Source: Candidatus Solirubrobacter pratensis (GTDB lineage: Bacteria; Actinomycetota; Thermoleophilia; Solirubrobacterales; Solirubrobacteraceae). From it: a DNA stretch of 56,551 bases. A program made the translations under genes and the position numbers. Under the pieces are notes generated by a model that had not been told where the DNA came from, made no database searches, and was given only the letters and a program-made list of their open reading frames with translations. Shown here one piece after another: positions 35,719 through 44,989 of this stretch (its first letter is position 1; every line of letters starts with the position of its first letter). The stretch is taken from the NCBI RefSeq assembly GCF_000425945.1, contig NZ_AUEK01000020.1, forward strand, positions 1-56,551, read 5' to 3'.

Positions 35719-38700
35719 ATGTCTAGACCCACGCTGCGCGCAGTGCTCGCGGCGGCGGTGCTGTGCGCGTTCCCGGCACCCGTCGCATCGGCTTCGACGG
35801 TCGATCTCGCACCGGACTGGCAGGTGGTGAGCAGCGCGATCGCGACCGATCCGGGGGACGGCCTCTCCCAGCCCGGGTACTCGACGACGGGCTGGCTGCC
35901 CGTCAAGACCAACGACGCCAACGCCGTCGGCACGGAGGTCGCCGCCCAGTTGCAGAACACGCCGGCGAGCGCGCAGTGCGGTGCCGACAACATCTTCTAC
36001 GGCGAGAACATCACCGCGTGCCAGGGGCCCCAGCCCAGCGACGCGCACGGCCTTCCCGGCGCGCCGTACAACGTGCCGTGGTGGTTCCGCACCGAGTTCA
36101 CGCCGAACCTCCAGCCCGGCCAGGCCGCGACGCTCGAGGTGCGCGGGATCATGGGTCAGGCGGACCTGTGGGTCAACGGCACCCAGGTCGCCACGCGTGC
36201 GGAGCTTCAGGGCTCCGAGCCGGAGTACACGTTCGACATCACGAGCCTGATCAAGCCCGGCGCCAACGCGCTCGCGCTCAAGCTCTATCCGAACGACCCC
36301 GGCGCGATGCTCACGCAGGACTTCAACGACTGGACGCAGACGGCGCGCGACCAGAACACGGGCCTGAAGTACCCGGTCCGCCTGCACGTCGCCAACGCGC
36401 TGCAGCTCAGCGACGCGCACGTCAACCAGAAGAACGCCGACGACATGTCCAGCTCGGACCTAACGGTCAAGGGCACGGTCGAGAACACGACCCAGAGCCC
36501 GCAGGCCGGCGACGTCGACGCGACGATCAGCTCGCCGGGCGGCGGCGCCGACATCAAGCTCCACCAGGCCCTCAGCCTGGCGGCGGGCGAGACGAAGACC
36601 GTCACGTTCGACCCGGTGCACCTCGACCACCCGAAGCTGTGGTGGCCGTACCAGATGGGCGACCAGCCGCTGTACGGCCTCTCGATCAAGGCTTCGCAGT
36701 CCGGTGCCACCTCCGACGTCGTCTCGAAGACGTTCGGCATCCGCACGGTCAAGACGTGGCTCTCGGCGCCCGGAACGCGCGCCTACAACGGCTCGCGCTG
36801 GTTCTCGGTCAACGGCAAGCCGTTCGTCTTCCGCGGCGGCGGCATGATGGATCAGGACATGTTCCTTCGCTACTCGAAGGAGCGGCTGTCGAACGAGATC
36901 GCGCTGATCAAGGCGATGGGCCTCAACGGCCTGCGGCTCGAGGGCGACGACCAGCCCGACTCGTTCTATGACGAGATGGACAAGGCCGGCCTGCTGGTCT
37001 ATGGCGGCTACCTGTGCTGCAACTTCTGGGAGGAAGGCTCCAGCTGGACGGCCAAGGACCAGGAGACCAACTACCGCACGGCGCTGACGCTCGGGCGCCA
37101 GCAGCGCGACCACCCGAGCGTGATCTTCTGGAGCTGGAGCGACAACACGCCCGCGCCGGCGCAGGAGGCCGGCGCCATCCAGGGCTTCAAGGACGCCGAC
37201 TTCGACATCCCGCTGATCGCCTCGGCGGAGTACAAGTCGACGTCCACGCTCGGGCCGTCGGGCATGAAGGAGGGCCCGTACAACTGGTTCCCGCCGAGCT
37301 ACGCGTACAGCCTCAACTGCTCCGGCTCGAGCGGCGCCAACCCGTGCACGAGCGGGGCGTTCGTGAACCGCGGCGGCGCGTGGGCGTTCGAGACCGAGGC
37401 GAGCCCCGGCTCGACCGTCCCGACGAAGGACTCACTGGACCGCTTCATGCCGCCCGCGGCGCAGACGCAGATGGTCACCTCGCCGAACCTGCGGCTGTTC
37501 AACTCCGGGACCGGCTCGCGCGACAGCGGCACCAGCTACTCGAGCTTCCAGCACATCGGCGTGCTGGCGACGGCGGTCTGCCGGCGCTACGGCACCTGGA
37601 CGGCGGCGCCGGTCACGTGCCCGACGAACCCGCCGGGGGCGACCGGCCTGTACGCCAACAGCCCGAGCATCAACGACTTCGTGCGCAAGGGACAGGCGCT
37701 CAACTACGAGTCCGTGCGCGCGCAGTTCGAGGCCTACATCGACCACTCGACGCGGACCGACTCGCCGTCGACCGGCCTCGTCTACTGGATGATGAACAAG
37801 CCGATGCCGAGCCTGCTCTGGAATCTCTACAACTACGACTACGACCAGTCGGGCACGTACTTCGGCGCCAAGAAGGCCAACTCGGCGCTGCACGTGTACT
37901 ACTCCTACGCGGCGCCTGAGTCGGACCCGGGCAACCGCCAGGTCAACGTCGCCAACCTCACCGGCCACCCCCAGAACGGGCTGACCGTGACGGCGCGCAC
38001 CTACGACATGACCGGCAAGGTGCTCGACAGCAAGGACGCCTGGAACATCCACCTGCCGAGCCAGGGCGTGATGAACCAGCTGTTCACGATCCCGAACCCG
38101 ACGCTGCCCGACGTCAACGGCGTGCCCCAGCGGACGTACTTCCTCGAGCTGCTCCTCAAGCGCGGCACGAAGGTGATCGACCGCAACGTCTACTGGCTGT
38201 CGACCGTCAACGACGTGCCGGCCTACAGCGGCAGCGCCTACCCCAACCTGTCCACCTACGGCGACCTGCGCAACCTGCAGACGCCGGCGCAGGACCCGAT
38301 CAACGGCCTGCTGCCGATGACGACGCTCGACGCCTGCGCGACGACGCGCACGGCCGGCGGCGCGACGACGACCGACGTCACGCTCACGAACCGCTCGAGC
38401 ACGGTTGCGTTCCTCGCGCGCGTCGACGTGCGGCGCGGGACCGGGTCGACGCCCGACGCGGGCGACAACCAGGTCCGCCCCGCGACCTACAGCGACAACT
38501 TCGTGACGCTGTGGCCCGGGCAGTCCCAGACGGTGACGGAGACCTACGCGGCGTCCGCGCTGGGCGCTCGCAGCCCGGTCGTGAGCGTCGGCGGCTACAA
38601 CGTCACGGCGGCCAACATCGCCGGCAGCGCGGCGTGCGCGCCGCCCGGCGGGGTCGAGTCGCTCGGGCTCGCCAACGGCGACGTGCCGGTGGGCGGCGCG

Positions 38701-39138
38701 ACGCCGGGCCAGGACAACACGCCCGAGGCGATGGCGGCGGCCAAGGCGCAGGTGAAGGTCGGCAAGCTCGACGCGAAGGACGGGACGGCCGGCGGCACGG
38801 TGCCGGCGACGCTGTCGCTCGCGCTCGGCGCGCCGGCGTCCTTCGGCGCGTTCACGCCGGGCGTCGGGGGCGACTACACGGCGTCCACCAAGGCCACCGT
38901 GATCTCCACGGCGGGCGACGCGACGCTGTCCTACTCCGACCCCGGGCACATGACCAACGGCGCCTTCTCGCTGCCGCAGCCGCTCGTGGTCGAGCTGTCC
39001 AAGAGCGCGTGGACCGAGCCGGTGTCCAACGACACGGTCGCGATCGCGTTCAAGCAGCGGATCGACGCCAACGACGCGCTGCGGACGGGCAGCTACTCGA
39101 AGACGCTCACGTTCACGCTGTCGACGACGAACCCGTAG
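35719..39138 (+). CDS. Secreted GH2 exo-beta-glucosaminidase-like enzyme
   Basis: A 1139-residue exported hydrolase. Signal peptide: MSRPTLRAVLAAAVLCAFPAPVASAS. A jelly-roll sugar-binding domain (about 30-215, WWFRTEFTP, DLWVNGTQVA), an Ig-like domain (about 220-340), then a GH2 TIM barrel with FSVNGKPFVFRGGG. The likely acid/base is D475 in WSWSDNTPAP and the likely nucleophile E560 in AFETEASPGS. The Ser-Asp acid/base pair is characteristic of CsxA-type exo-beta-D-glucosaminidases, which remove glucosamine from chitosan ends. Further beta-sandwich domains follow, and the last about 110 residues (after TPGQDNTPEAM) are an extra domain. GGAAGGAG precedes ATG 35719. The 209-nt leader is unusually long, and I see no known riboswitch in it. 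Confidence 0.85.
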   Translation: MSRPTLRAVLAAAVLCAFPAPVASASTVDLAPDWQVVSSAIATDPGDGLSQPGYSTTGWLPVKTNDANAVGTEVAAQLQNTPASAQCGADNIFYGENITACQGPQPSDAHGLPGAPYNVPWWFRTEFTPNLQPGQAATLEVRGIMGQADLWVNGTQVATRAELQGSEPEYTFDITSLIKPGANALALKLYPNDPGAMLTQDFNDWTQTARDQNTGLKYPVRLHVANALQLSDAHVNQKNADDMSSSDLTVKGTVENTTQSPQAGDVDATISSPGGGADIKLHQALSLAAGETKTVTFDPVHLDHPKLWWPYQMGDQPLYGLSIKASQSGATSDVVSKTFGIRTVKTWLSAPGTRAYNGSRWFSVNGKPFVFRGGGMMDQDMFLRYSKERLSNEIALIKAMGLNGLRLEGDDQPDSFYDEMDKAGLLVYGGYLCCNFWEEGSSWTAKDQETNYRTALTLGRQQRDHPSVIFWSWSDNTPAPAQEAGAIQGFKDADFDIPLIASAEYKSTSTLGPSGMKEGPYNWFPPSYAYSLNCSGSSGANPCTSGAFVNRGGAWAFETEASPGSTVPTKDSLDRFMPPAAQTQMVTSPNLRLFNSGTGSRDSGTSYSSFQHIGVLATAVCRRYGTWTAAPVTCPTNPPGATGLYANSPSINDFVRKGQALNYESVRAQFEAYIDHSTRTDSPSTGLVYWMMNKPMPSLLWNLYNYDYDQSGTYFGAKKANSALHVYYSYAAPESDPGNRQVNVANLTGHPQNGLTVTARTYDMTGKVLDSKDAWNIHLPSQGVMNQLFTIPNPTLPDVNGVPQRTYFLELLLKRGTKVIDRNVYWLSTVNDVPAYSGSAYPNLSTYGDLRNLQTPAQDPINGLLPMTTLDACATTRTAGGATTTDVTLTNRSSTVAFLARVDVRRGTGSTPDAGDNQVRPATYSDNFVTLWPGQSQTVTETYAASALGARSPVVSVGGYNVTAANIAGSAACAPPGGVESLGLANGDVPVGGATPGQDNTPEAMAAAKAQVKVGKLDAKDGTAGGTVPATLSLALGAPASFGAFTPGVGGDYTASTKATVISTAGDATLSYSDPGHMTNGAFSLPQPLVVELSKSAWTEPVSNDTVAIAFKQRIDANDALRTGSYSKTLTFTLSTTNP

Positions 39139-39151
39139 GACACGCTCACGC

Positions 39152-39205
39152 GGCGGGTCACCGTTCACGCTCCGGCGGTCGCCGCGAGCGTGAACATGAC
39201 CCGCC
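39152..39205. terminator. Bidirectional long hairpin
   Basis: Two stacked 9-bp stems: 39152-39160 with 39197-39205 (GGCGGGTCA/TGACCCGCC) and 39164-39172 with 39186-39194 (TTCACGCTC/GAGCGTGAA). They lie between two convergent genes and can form on both transcripts. Confidence 0.7.
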
Positions 39206-39238
39206 CCGCGCCGTGCAGGCGCAGGACGACGATCGCCG

Positions 39239-40198
39239 CTAGGCGAACACCGGGCCGATCGCCTGGCCGACGATCTCGATCGCCTCGAGGTCGTAGACGT
39301 CCGGGATCGACCCGGTGAGCCCGTCCAGTCCGGCGTCCTTGAACTCCTGCGCCTGGCGTGCGAGCTCGTCGGGGCCGCCGATCAGCGTGTTCGGGAGGCG
39401 CTCCTCGGTCAGCTGGCCCGACTCGAGCAGCCGGTCGCGCTTGCGCTCGGCCTCCTCCTGCGTGCGCCCGGCCACGAAGCTGCCGTTGCGGGTCTTGGTG
39501 ATCTCGGCGGGGTCGCGGCCGACGTCCTCGCAGTGGCGCTCGATCACCGAGATCAGGTGCTTGACCCGCTCGACGTCCCCGAAGACGTTCGAGCCGTCGG
39601 CGTACTGGGCCACCATGCGCAGCGTCTTGCGCTCGCCGCTGCCGCCGATCAGGATCGGGATGTCGCCGCGCAGCGGCTGCGGGTTGTTGAGCGCGCCGTT
39701 GATGCTGTGATGCTTGCCCTCGTAGGAGGACTCCGACTGCGTGAACATCAGCCGCGCGATGTTCAGCGCGTCCTCGAGCTCCTCGAAGCGCTGCTTGAGC
39801 GGCGGGAAGTCGAACCCGTACGCGTGCGACTCCTCGTCGTTCCACGCGGCGCCGATGCCGAGGACCGCCCGGCCGCCGGAGATGACGTCCAGCGTCGTCG
39901 TGAGCTTGGCGAGCAGCGCGGGGTTGCGGTAGATCACGCCCCCGACGAGCAGGCCCAGGCTCGCCTTCTCGGTCACGGCGGCGAGCGCGCCGAGGATCGT
40001 GTTGCCCTCGAGCATGTAGTTCTCGCGCGGCCCGACCCCGCGGATCTGGTGCACGTGATCCATCACCGTGATGGAGCTGAAGCCGGAGCTCTCGGCCGTC
40101 TGGGCGATCTCCGCCAGCTTCTTGAACAGCCGATCTGGCGGCGTATCGGGGTAGTTGAAGTTGGGGAGGTGGAGGTCCAGCGTGATCGGTGCGCGCAT
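39239..40198 (-). CDS. F420-type luciferase-like oxidoreductase
   Basis: A 319-residue luciferase-like monooxygenase-fold protein, probably F420-dependent as in most actinobacterial members. Typical segments are FSSITVMDHVHQIRGVG, LGLLVGGVIYRNPALLAKLTTTLDVISGGRAVLGIGAAWNDEE and IPILIGGSGERKTLRMVAQYAD. The substrate is not predictable. ATG 40198 begins the family-typical opening MRAPITLDLHLPNFNY; the 11 codons further upstream are unlikely to be translated. Confidence 0.88.
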   Translation of the reverse strand: MRAPITLDLHLPNFNYPDTPPDRLFKKLAEIAQTAESSGFSSITVMDHVHQIRGVGPRENYMLEGNTILGALAAVTEKASLGLLVGGVIYRNPALLAKLTTTLDVISGGRAVLGIGAAWNDEESHAYGFDFPPLKQRFEELEDALNIARLMFTQSESSYEGKHHSINGALNNPQPLRGDIPILIGGSGERKTLRMVAQYADGSNVFGDVERVKHLISVIERHCEDVGRDPAEITKTRNGSFVAGRTQEEAERKRDRLLESGQLTEERLPNTLIGGPDELARQAQEFKDAGLDGLTGSIPDVYDLEAIEIVGQAIGPVFA

Positions 40199-40305
40199 GC
40201 AGAAGGGTGTAGCAACCCACTGCCGGATCAAGAGTTCTCGCCGCGGTCAGCGATCCTCCTGTATGTTCGGCGCCGGACGGTATTCAGCCTCGGGAAGGAG
40301 ATCCC

Positions 40306-40902
40306 GTGAGCGTGTGGCGTGTCGGAGCGGATACAGGGATGGCGGCGGAGCGCGTGCGAGAACGGCGCCGGACGCTCGCGGGGGAAAACGAGGAGGGCGG
40401 CGCCGACAAGGCGGCCGGCCAGAAGCCCCAGGCGCCGCAGGCCGCGCCTGCGCCCCCGGCGTCACCGCCTCCAGCCCCGGCCGCCGACGCGCAGGGCACG
40501 AGCGGCGGCGGACGTGCGTTGCAGAACGCGGTCGACCGGCTCACGAAGTGGATTCCGGGTGACGTCCTCGCGCTGTACGTCGCCGGAGTCACGGCGCTCG
40601 CGGCCGCTCAGGACGCCCGCCCTTCGGTGGTGCTGCTCGCCGCCTTCGCCGTCGGTGCGCTGCTCTGGGTCCCCGCCGCCGCGTGGGCGTCCACCGGGAG
40701 CGTGCCCCGCCGGACCTGGCTCCCCGCCGGGCTGGCCGCCGCCGCGTTCTCCCTCTGGACGCTCTCAGTGCCGTTCAGCGGCTGGCAGCGCTGGTCGGTC
40801 GTGAGCGACAACCAGGCGGCGGTGGCGATCGTGGCCGCGCTGCTGGGGATCTTCTTCGGCTTCTTCGCCGACGGCCTGACCAAGCGCTATCCGCCGAGGT
40901 GA
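40306..40902 (+). CDS. Membrane protein with KWIPGD motif
   Basis: A 198-residue protein of unknown function. Residues 1-70 are charged then Pro/Ala-rich and probably disordered in the cytoplasm. Residues 79-92 read LTKWIPGDVLALYV; K-x-I-P-G-(D/E) before a membrane helix is a pattern I associate with small uncharacterised bacterial membrane proteins. Four hydrophobic segments follow (about 86-102, 107-128, 137-155, 171-188). AAGGAG precedes GTG 40306. Four nucleotides separate it from the protease gene, so the two should be expressed together, perhaps as a membrane anchor or pore with its protease. Confidence 0.72.
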   Translation: MSVWRVGADTGMAAERVRERRRTLAGENEEGGADKAAGQKPQAPQAAPAPPASPPPAPAADAQGTSGGGRALQNAVDRLTKWIPGDVLALYVAGVTALAAAQDARPSVVLLAAFAVGALLWVPAAAWASTGSVPRRTWLPAGLAAAAFSLWTLSVPFSGWQRWSVVSDNQAAVAIVAALLGIFFGFFADGLTKRYPPR

Positions 40903-40906
40903 GCCC

Positions 40907-41434
40907 GTGATCGCTCGCGAGCTCGCCGTCGCGGTCGCCAGGCGCGCCGGCCTGGCGGGGCGGATGCTGGACGTCGACGTCGCGCGCCAGCGCCGGGAGC
41001 TCTGGTGCTGGGCCGCCTGCGCGACCGCGGTGTCGAAGTTCTACGACCCCGCCTCGGCGTGGACCCAGTGCGGCGTCGCGAACGCCACGCTGGCGATGAC
41101 CACCTGCTGCCAGGGCGACCCTGACTGCGTCCGGACGGCGAACGTCTACGACGCGCTCATGCACACCGCGAACCTCGGGGACCGGCTCGCGGCGCCGGTC
41201 CGGCGGCGCCGGCTGGTGCGCGAGCTCAACGGCGGCAGGCCGGTCGTCGTGCGCGTGAAGCTGGAGCTCGGGCACTTCCTTGTGGTCGACGGGTACCGGC
41301 CCTGGTGGGGGTCGTGGCGGATCCGCGTGCACGATCCGGCGTATCCCCGCACGGTCGAGCTGACGCTGGACGCGCTCCGGGACGCCTACGACCACCGCGG
41401 CATGTGGACGCACACGTACGAGACCGTGCCGTGA
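40907..41434 (+). CDS. Papain-fold cysteine protease, AvrRpt2 (C70) like
   Basis: A 175-residue cytoplasmic protease-like protein without a signal peptide. The papain-type active site is visible: Q28 (oxyanion), C34 in ELWCWAAC, H123 in LGHFLVVDGY and D143 in VHDPAY. The Cys-rich stretch after the active site, QCGVANATLAMTTCCQGDPDC, also matches the C70/papain-like family best known from the plant-pathogen effector AvrRpt2. In an environmental actinobacterium a plant effector role is unlikely, and its tight linkage to a membrane protein and an unknown protein suggests an intracellular module. GTG 40907 is 4 nt after the previous stop. Confidence 0.8.
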   Translation: MIARELAVAVARRAGLAGRMLDVDVARQRRELWCWAACATAVSKFYDPASAWTQCGVANATLAMTTCCQGDPDCVRTANVYDALMHTANLGDRLAAPVRRRRLVRELNGGRPVVVRVKLELGHFLVVDGYRPWWGSWRIRVHDPAYPRTVELTLDALRDAYDHRGMWTHTYETVP

Positions 41435-41435
41435 G

Positions 41436-42017
41436 ATGCCTTCGATAGAGCCGCACCCGCCGCGCGCCGCCGTCCAGGCCGCGACCGCCGCCGTGCGCGG
41501 CCCGTTCGCGTGGCTGCCGCGCCTGCGCCGGGGCGAGGCCGGATACGTGACCGCCCCGCTGCGCCTGTTCGTGATGCAGCTGACGCCGCTGGCGAGCCTC
41601 GGCGAGTCCGCGGACAGCGTCGGCGAGCTCGCCGAGGCGGTCGGCTGGCGCTTCCTGACCGCCGGCCCCGCGCGGCACGCGGCGATCGAGGTGAGCGATC
41701 GCGGCGGGCACACGCAGATCGAGACGAGTCCGTTCGTCGAGGCGACCGAGTCGGCGCTCGAGCACATCGACGAGCGGCCGCGGCTCGCGCACACGGCGTT
41801 CGAGCCGCGCATGCTGCGCATCCCCGACCTCCACCTGATGTCGGTGTGGCTCGTCGCCGCGAGCGGCGAGGAGGTCGTCCTCCCGCTCGCGCCGGCGCCG
41901 GAGCGCTTCGCCGAGCAGGAGCTCTACGAAGCGCGCGAGTTCCTCGCCGCGGCCTCGACGGCGGCGCGCGTGCTGCTCGATGCGGCGCGGGGGCGCGACG
42001 CGGGCGCCGGCGCCTGA
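41436..42017 (+). CDS. Unknown protein of the protease operon
   Basis: A 193-residue protein with no signal peptide. The N-terminal 75 residues are helical (ESADSVGELAEAVGW). The centre (about 78-150) is alternating beta and ends in LRIPDLHLMSVWLVAASGEEVVLPLAP, then a C-terminal helix (ERFAEQELYEAREFLAAASTAARVLLDAA). I recognise no family. It begins 1 nt after the protease stop and ends next to a convergent gene, so it completes a three-gene unit. It could be a substrate, inhibitor or adaptor of the protease. Confidence 0.65.
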   Translation: MPSIEPHPPRAAVQAATAAVRGPFAWLPRLRRGEAGYVTAPLRLFVMQLTPLASLGESADSVGELAEAVGWRFLTAGPARHAAIEVSDRGGHTQIETSPFVEATESALEHIDERPRLAHTAFEPRMLRIPDLHLMSVWLVAASGEEVVLPLAPAPERFAEQELYEAREFLAAASTAARVLLDAARGRDAGAGA

Positions 42018-43385
42018 TCAGCCGAGCAGCTCGCGTGCCCGCGCGATCGCGTCCTCGCGCGTGGAGATCTCCCCCGCGTACTGGGCCTCGGCGAGCTGGG
42101 CGACCAGCCGGCCGAGCTGCGGGCCCGGCCGGATCCCGAGGGTGCGCATCAGGTCGTCCCCGCGGACCAGCGGCGGCGCCGGCGCGTCGGCGGACAGCAT
42201 CTCGCGCGCGAGCACCAGGTGGGCGGCGATCGCGGCGCCGGCGTTGCGGCCGCGCGTGGCGATCCGGTCGGCGACGGTGAAGATCGTCACGTCGGCGGAG
42301 AACGGCGCAGTCGCCTGCAGGTAGCGCCAGATCGTGCGGCGGTCGAGCGGGCCCCGGTGGACGAGGAAACCGAGGTCGAGGTGGTGCTCGATCAGCGTGG
42401 CGACGTAGTCGCGCAGGCGCGTCGAGGAGCGCAGCCGGCCGAGGACGTCACGCGCAAGCTTGGCGCCCTCGGCGTCGTGCCCGATGAAGGTCACGCGCCC
42501 TTCGGGCGTCTCGCCACGGGTGCTGGGCTTGGCGGCGTCGTGCAGCAGCGCCGCCCAGCGCATCGCGCCGCCGCGCGTGAGCTCGTCCGAGAGCGGCTCG
42601 GCGAGCAGCGCGGCGACGTCCTCCCCCAGGCCCGCGGCGACCGGGTCGCGCTGCAGCAGTGCGACGGCGTCGAGCACCTCGAGCGTGTGGTCGTGGACGT
42701 CGAGGTGGTGGAAGACGCTCTGCTCGACGCCGTGCAGCGCCTGCAGCTCGGGCAGGACGATGGCCGTGAGCCCGTACGCCTCCATCAGCTCGAGCCCGCG
42801 GCGGACGTCGTCGGCGCTGATCACGCGCTTGAGCTCGCCGAACACGCGCTCCGGCGCGACGCGCTCCATCTCGCGCGCGTGCGCGGCGGCCGCGCGGCCG
42901 GTCTCCGGATCGATCTCAAGCCCGAGCTCGACCGCGATCCGGACCGCGCGAAGCGAGCGCAGCGGGTCGTCGGCGAGCGCCTGCGCTGAGACCATCCGCA
43001 CGATCCCGCGGGCGAGGTCCTCGCGCCCGCCGTGGGGATCGAGCAGCTCGCCGCCGCCGATCGGCTCGGCCATCGCGTTGATGGTGAAGTCGCGGTGGGC
43101 GAGGTCGGCCTCGATTTCGCCGTCGCGCAGCGTCACGAGGTCGGCGTGCCAGCTGTGCCCGGGCCCGACGACGCGCCAGGTGCCGAACGCCCCGGAGAGG
43201 CGGAAGGACGCGCCGCCGGTCGCCTTCGCCAGCCGCCGCGCCGCGGCGCGCGGGTCGCCGGCCATCGTCACGTCGATGTCGTCGGTCGGCCGGCCCAGCA
43301 GGCGGTCACGCACCGCGCCACCCACGAGCCACGCCCGCTCCCCGGCCAGCGCCTCGCGCACGGCGGCCATCGCCTCGCCGCTCAC
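42018..43385 (-). CDS. cca: CCA-adding tRNA nucleotidyltransferase
   Basis: A 455-residue class II nucleotidyltransferase. The catalytic head is LVGGAVRDRLLGRPTDDIDVTM with the metal-binding DID, followed by HRDFTINAMA and DPLRSLRAVRIAVELG. A C-terminal HD phosphohydrolase domain is present (MRWAALLHDAAKP). It adds or repairs the 3' CCA of tRNAs; a poly(A) polymerase role cannot be fully excluded from sequence alone. The GTG start overlaps the alanine racemase stop (GTGA), so it is the last gene of a four-gene minus-strand operon. Confidence 0.9.
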   Translation of the reverse strand: MSGEAMAAVREALAGERAWLVGGAVRDRLLGRPTDDIDVTMAGDPRAAARRLAKATGGASFRLSGAFGTWRVVGPGHSWHADLVTLRDGEIEADLAHRDFTINAMAEPIGGGELLDPHGGREDLARGIVRMVSAQALADDPLRSLRAVRIAVELGLEIDPETGRAAAAHAREMERVAPERVFGELKRVISADDVRRGLELMEAYGLTAIVLPELQALHGVEQSVFHHLDVHDHTLEVLDAVALLQRDPVAAGLGEDVAALLAEPLSDELTRGGAMRWAALLHDAAKPSTRGETPEGRVTFIGHDAEGAKLARDVLGRLRSSTRLRDYVATLIEHHLDLGFLVHRGPLDRRTIWRYLQATAPFSADVTIFTVADRIATRGRNAGAAIAAHLVLAREMLSADAPAPPLVRGDDLMRTLGIRPGPQLGRLVAQLAEAQYAGEISTREDAIARARELLG

Positions 43386-44518
43386 CGGCCTCCAGCGGCG
43401 GCCGGCGCGGCGCCGTACTCGCGCGGGACCCGAGGCGTGATGCCGCAGGTGATCTCATAGTTGATCGTGCCGAGCGCCGCCGCCCACTCCTCGGCGAGGA
43501 TGCGCTCGCCGCCGCGCGCGCCGAGCAGCACCGCCTCGGTGCCGACCGGCGGCGGCTCGCCCGGGCCGAGGTCGACCGTGATGTTGTCCATCGAGACCGT
43601 TCCGGCTACGGGCACGCGCCGGCCGCCGACCAGCACGTCCGCGCGGTTGGTGAGCCCGCGGGGCATGCCGTCGCCGTACCCGACCGGGATCGTCGCGAGC
43701 CACGTGTCGCGCTCGGCGATGAAGCGGCGCCCGTAGCCCGCGCTCTCCCCCGGCCGCGCGCGCTTGATCTCGGCGACGTAGGACACCAGCTCCAGCGCTG
43801 GGCGCAGGCCGCGCCCGGCGGGGTCGCGGTGGAACGGATCCATCCCGTAGATCGCGATGCCGCAGCGGATCATGTCCAGCCGCGCGATGGGGTTGCCGAG
43901 CGCCGCGGCGGAGTTGGACGCATGGCGGATCAGGCCCGGGTGGCGGGACGCGAGCGCGTCGGCCCAGGGCAGGAACCTCCCGAGCTGCTCGGCCATGAAC
44001 GCGGGGTCGTCGTCGGCGGTCGCGAAATGGGTCATCGCGCCCGCGAGGCGGAGGCCGGGGGTCGCAGCGACGAGCTCGGCGACGCGCGTCGCCTCGTCAG
44101 GATCGCGCGTGCCCAGACGACCCATGCCCGTGTCGAGCTTGACGTGCACGCCGATGTCGCCGGGGGAGGATGCGCGGGGAGCGCGCGCGCGGGCGGCGAG
44201 CGCGGCGATCAACTCTTCGCGCCACGCGACGATGTCGGCCCCCGCCGCGACGGCCATGTCCAGCTCCTCCGGCGACAGCGCGCCCATCACGAGCAGCGGC
44301 CCGCCGATCCCCGCCGCACGCAGCTCCGCCGCCTCGCCGGCGGTCGCGACCGCGAGCCAGGCAGCGCCGCCCGTCTGCGCCGCCCGCGCGGCCTCGACGG
44401 CGCCGTGCCCGTACCCGTCCGCCTTCACGACCGCGCACAGCGGAGCCAGCGCGGCCAGCCGCGCGCAGTTCGCGGAGATCGCGCCGAGGTCGACGCGCGC
44501 GAGCGCCCGCAGCGGCAT
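43382..44518 (-). CDS. alr: Alanine racemase
   Basis: A 378-residue PLP enzyme interconverting L- and D-alanine for peptidoglycan. The PLP lysine is K32 in AVVKADGYGHGA, and the catalytic Tyr lies in GESAGYGRRF. HASNSAAALG and RCGIAIYGMDP are also diagnostic. It lies between a CBS-domain gene (ATGA overlap) and the CCA enzyme. Confidence 0.96.
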   Translation of the reverse strand: MPLRALARVDLGAISANCARLAALAPLCAVVKADGYGHGAVEAARAAQTGGAAWLAVATAGEAAELRAAGIGGPLLVMGALSPEELDMAVAAGADIVAWREELIAALAARARAPRASSPGDIGVHVKLDTGMGRLGTRDPDEATRVAELVAATPGLRLAGAMTHFATADDDPAFMAEQLGRFLPWADALASRHPGLIRHASNSAAALGNPIARLDMIRCGIAIYGMDPFHRDPAGRGLRPALELVSYVAEIKRARPGESAGYGRRFIAERDTWLATIPVGYGDGMPRGLTNRADVLVGGRRVPVAGTVSMDNITVDLGPGEPPPVGTEAVLLGARGGERILAEEWAAALGTINYEITCGITPRVPREYGAAPAAAGGR

Positions 44519-44976
44519 CAGTCCGCGATCAGCGCGTCGAGGACGTCGACGCGGGTGACGACCCCGACCAGGCGCCCGTGCTCGACGACAGGCAGCCGGT
44601 TGTGCTTGCGCCGGGCGATCACGCGCGCGGCCTCCTCCACGCTCGCGTCCGGCGAGATCGTGATCGGGTTCGCGGTCATCAGGTCACGCGCGAGGGAGCC
44701 CGTCGCCTTGCGCAGCCGCGCCTCGAACTTCTTGGTCGACTCCAGGAACACGATCCCGCCGAAGAGCTCGAAGTAGTGCGGCAGGTGGAGATCCTCCTCC
44801 TCGCCGGCCATGACCAGGTCCGCCTCGGTGATGATGCCGACGCACCGCTGCCCCTCGTTGACGACGGGGATGCCCGGGAGCTCGTGGTCGCGCAGCGCGC
44901 GCAGGACGGACTCGATCGTGTCGTCAGGGTGCACGGTCGCGACGCCGGTCTGCATGATCTCGCGCACCGTCGCCAT
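44518..44976 (-). CDS. CBS-domain pair protein
   Basis: A 152-residue protein made of two CBS motifs (about 1-60 and 90-150; ending TRVDVLDALIAD). Such stand-alone pairs bind adenine nucleotides and regulate partner proteins. The insert between the motifs (EDLHLPHYFELFGGIVFLESTKKFEARLRK) is typical of a common stand-alone subgroup. It is cotranscribed with nnrD and alr; the partner is unknown. Confidence 0.9.
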   Translation of the reverse strand: MATVREIMQTGVATVHPDDTIESVLRALRDHELPGIPVVNEGQRCVGIITEADLVMAGEEEDLHLPHYFELFGGIVFLESTKKFEARLRKATGSLARDLMTANPITISPDASVEEAARVIARRKHNRLPVVEHGRLVGVVTRVDVLDALIAD

Positions 44977-44989
44977 GAGAGCGGGAAGG

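Noticed and set aside
40907..41434. Calling the cysteine protease a plant-targeting effector
   Set aside because: No secretion signal or secretion-system gene is present and the neighbours do not suggest a host-associated role.
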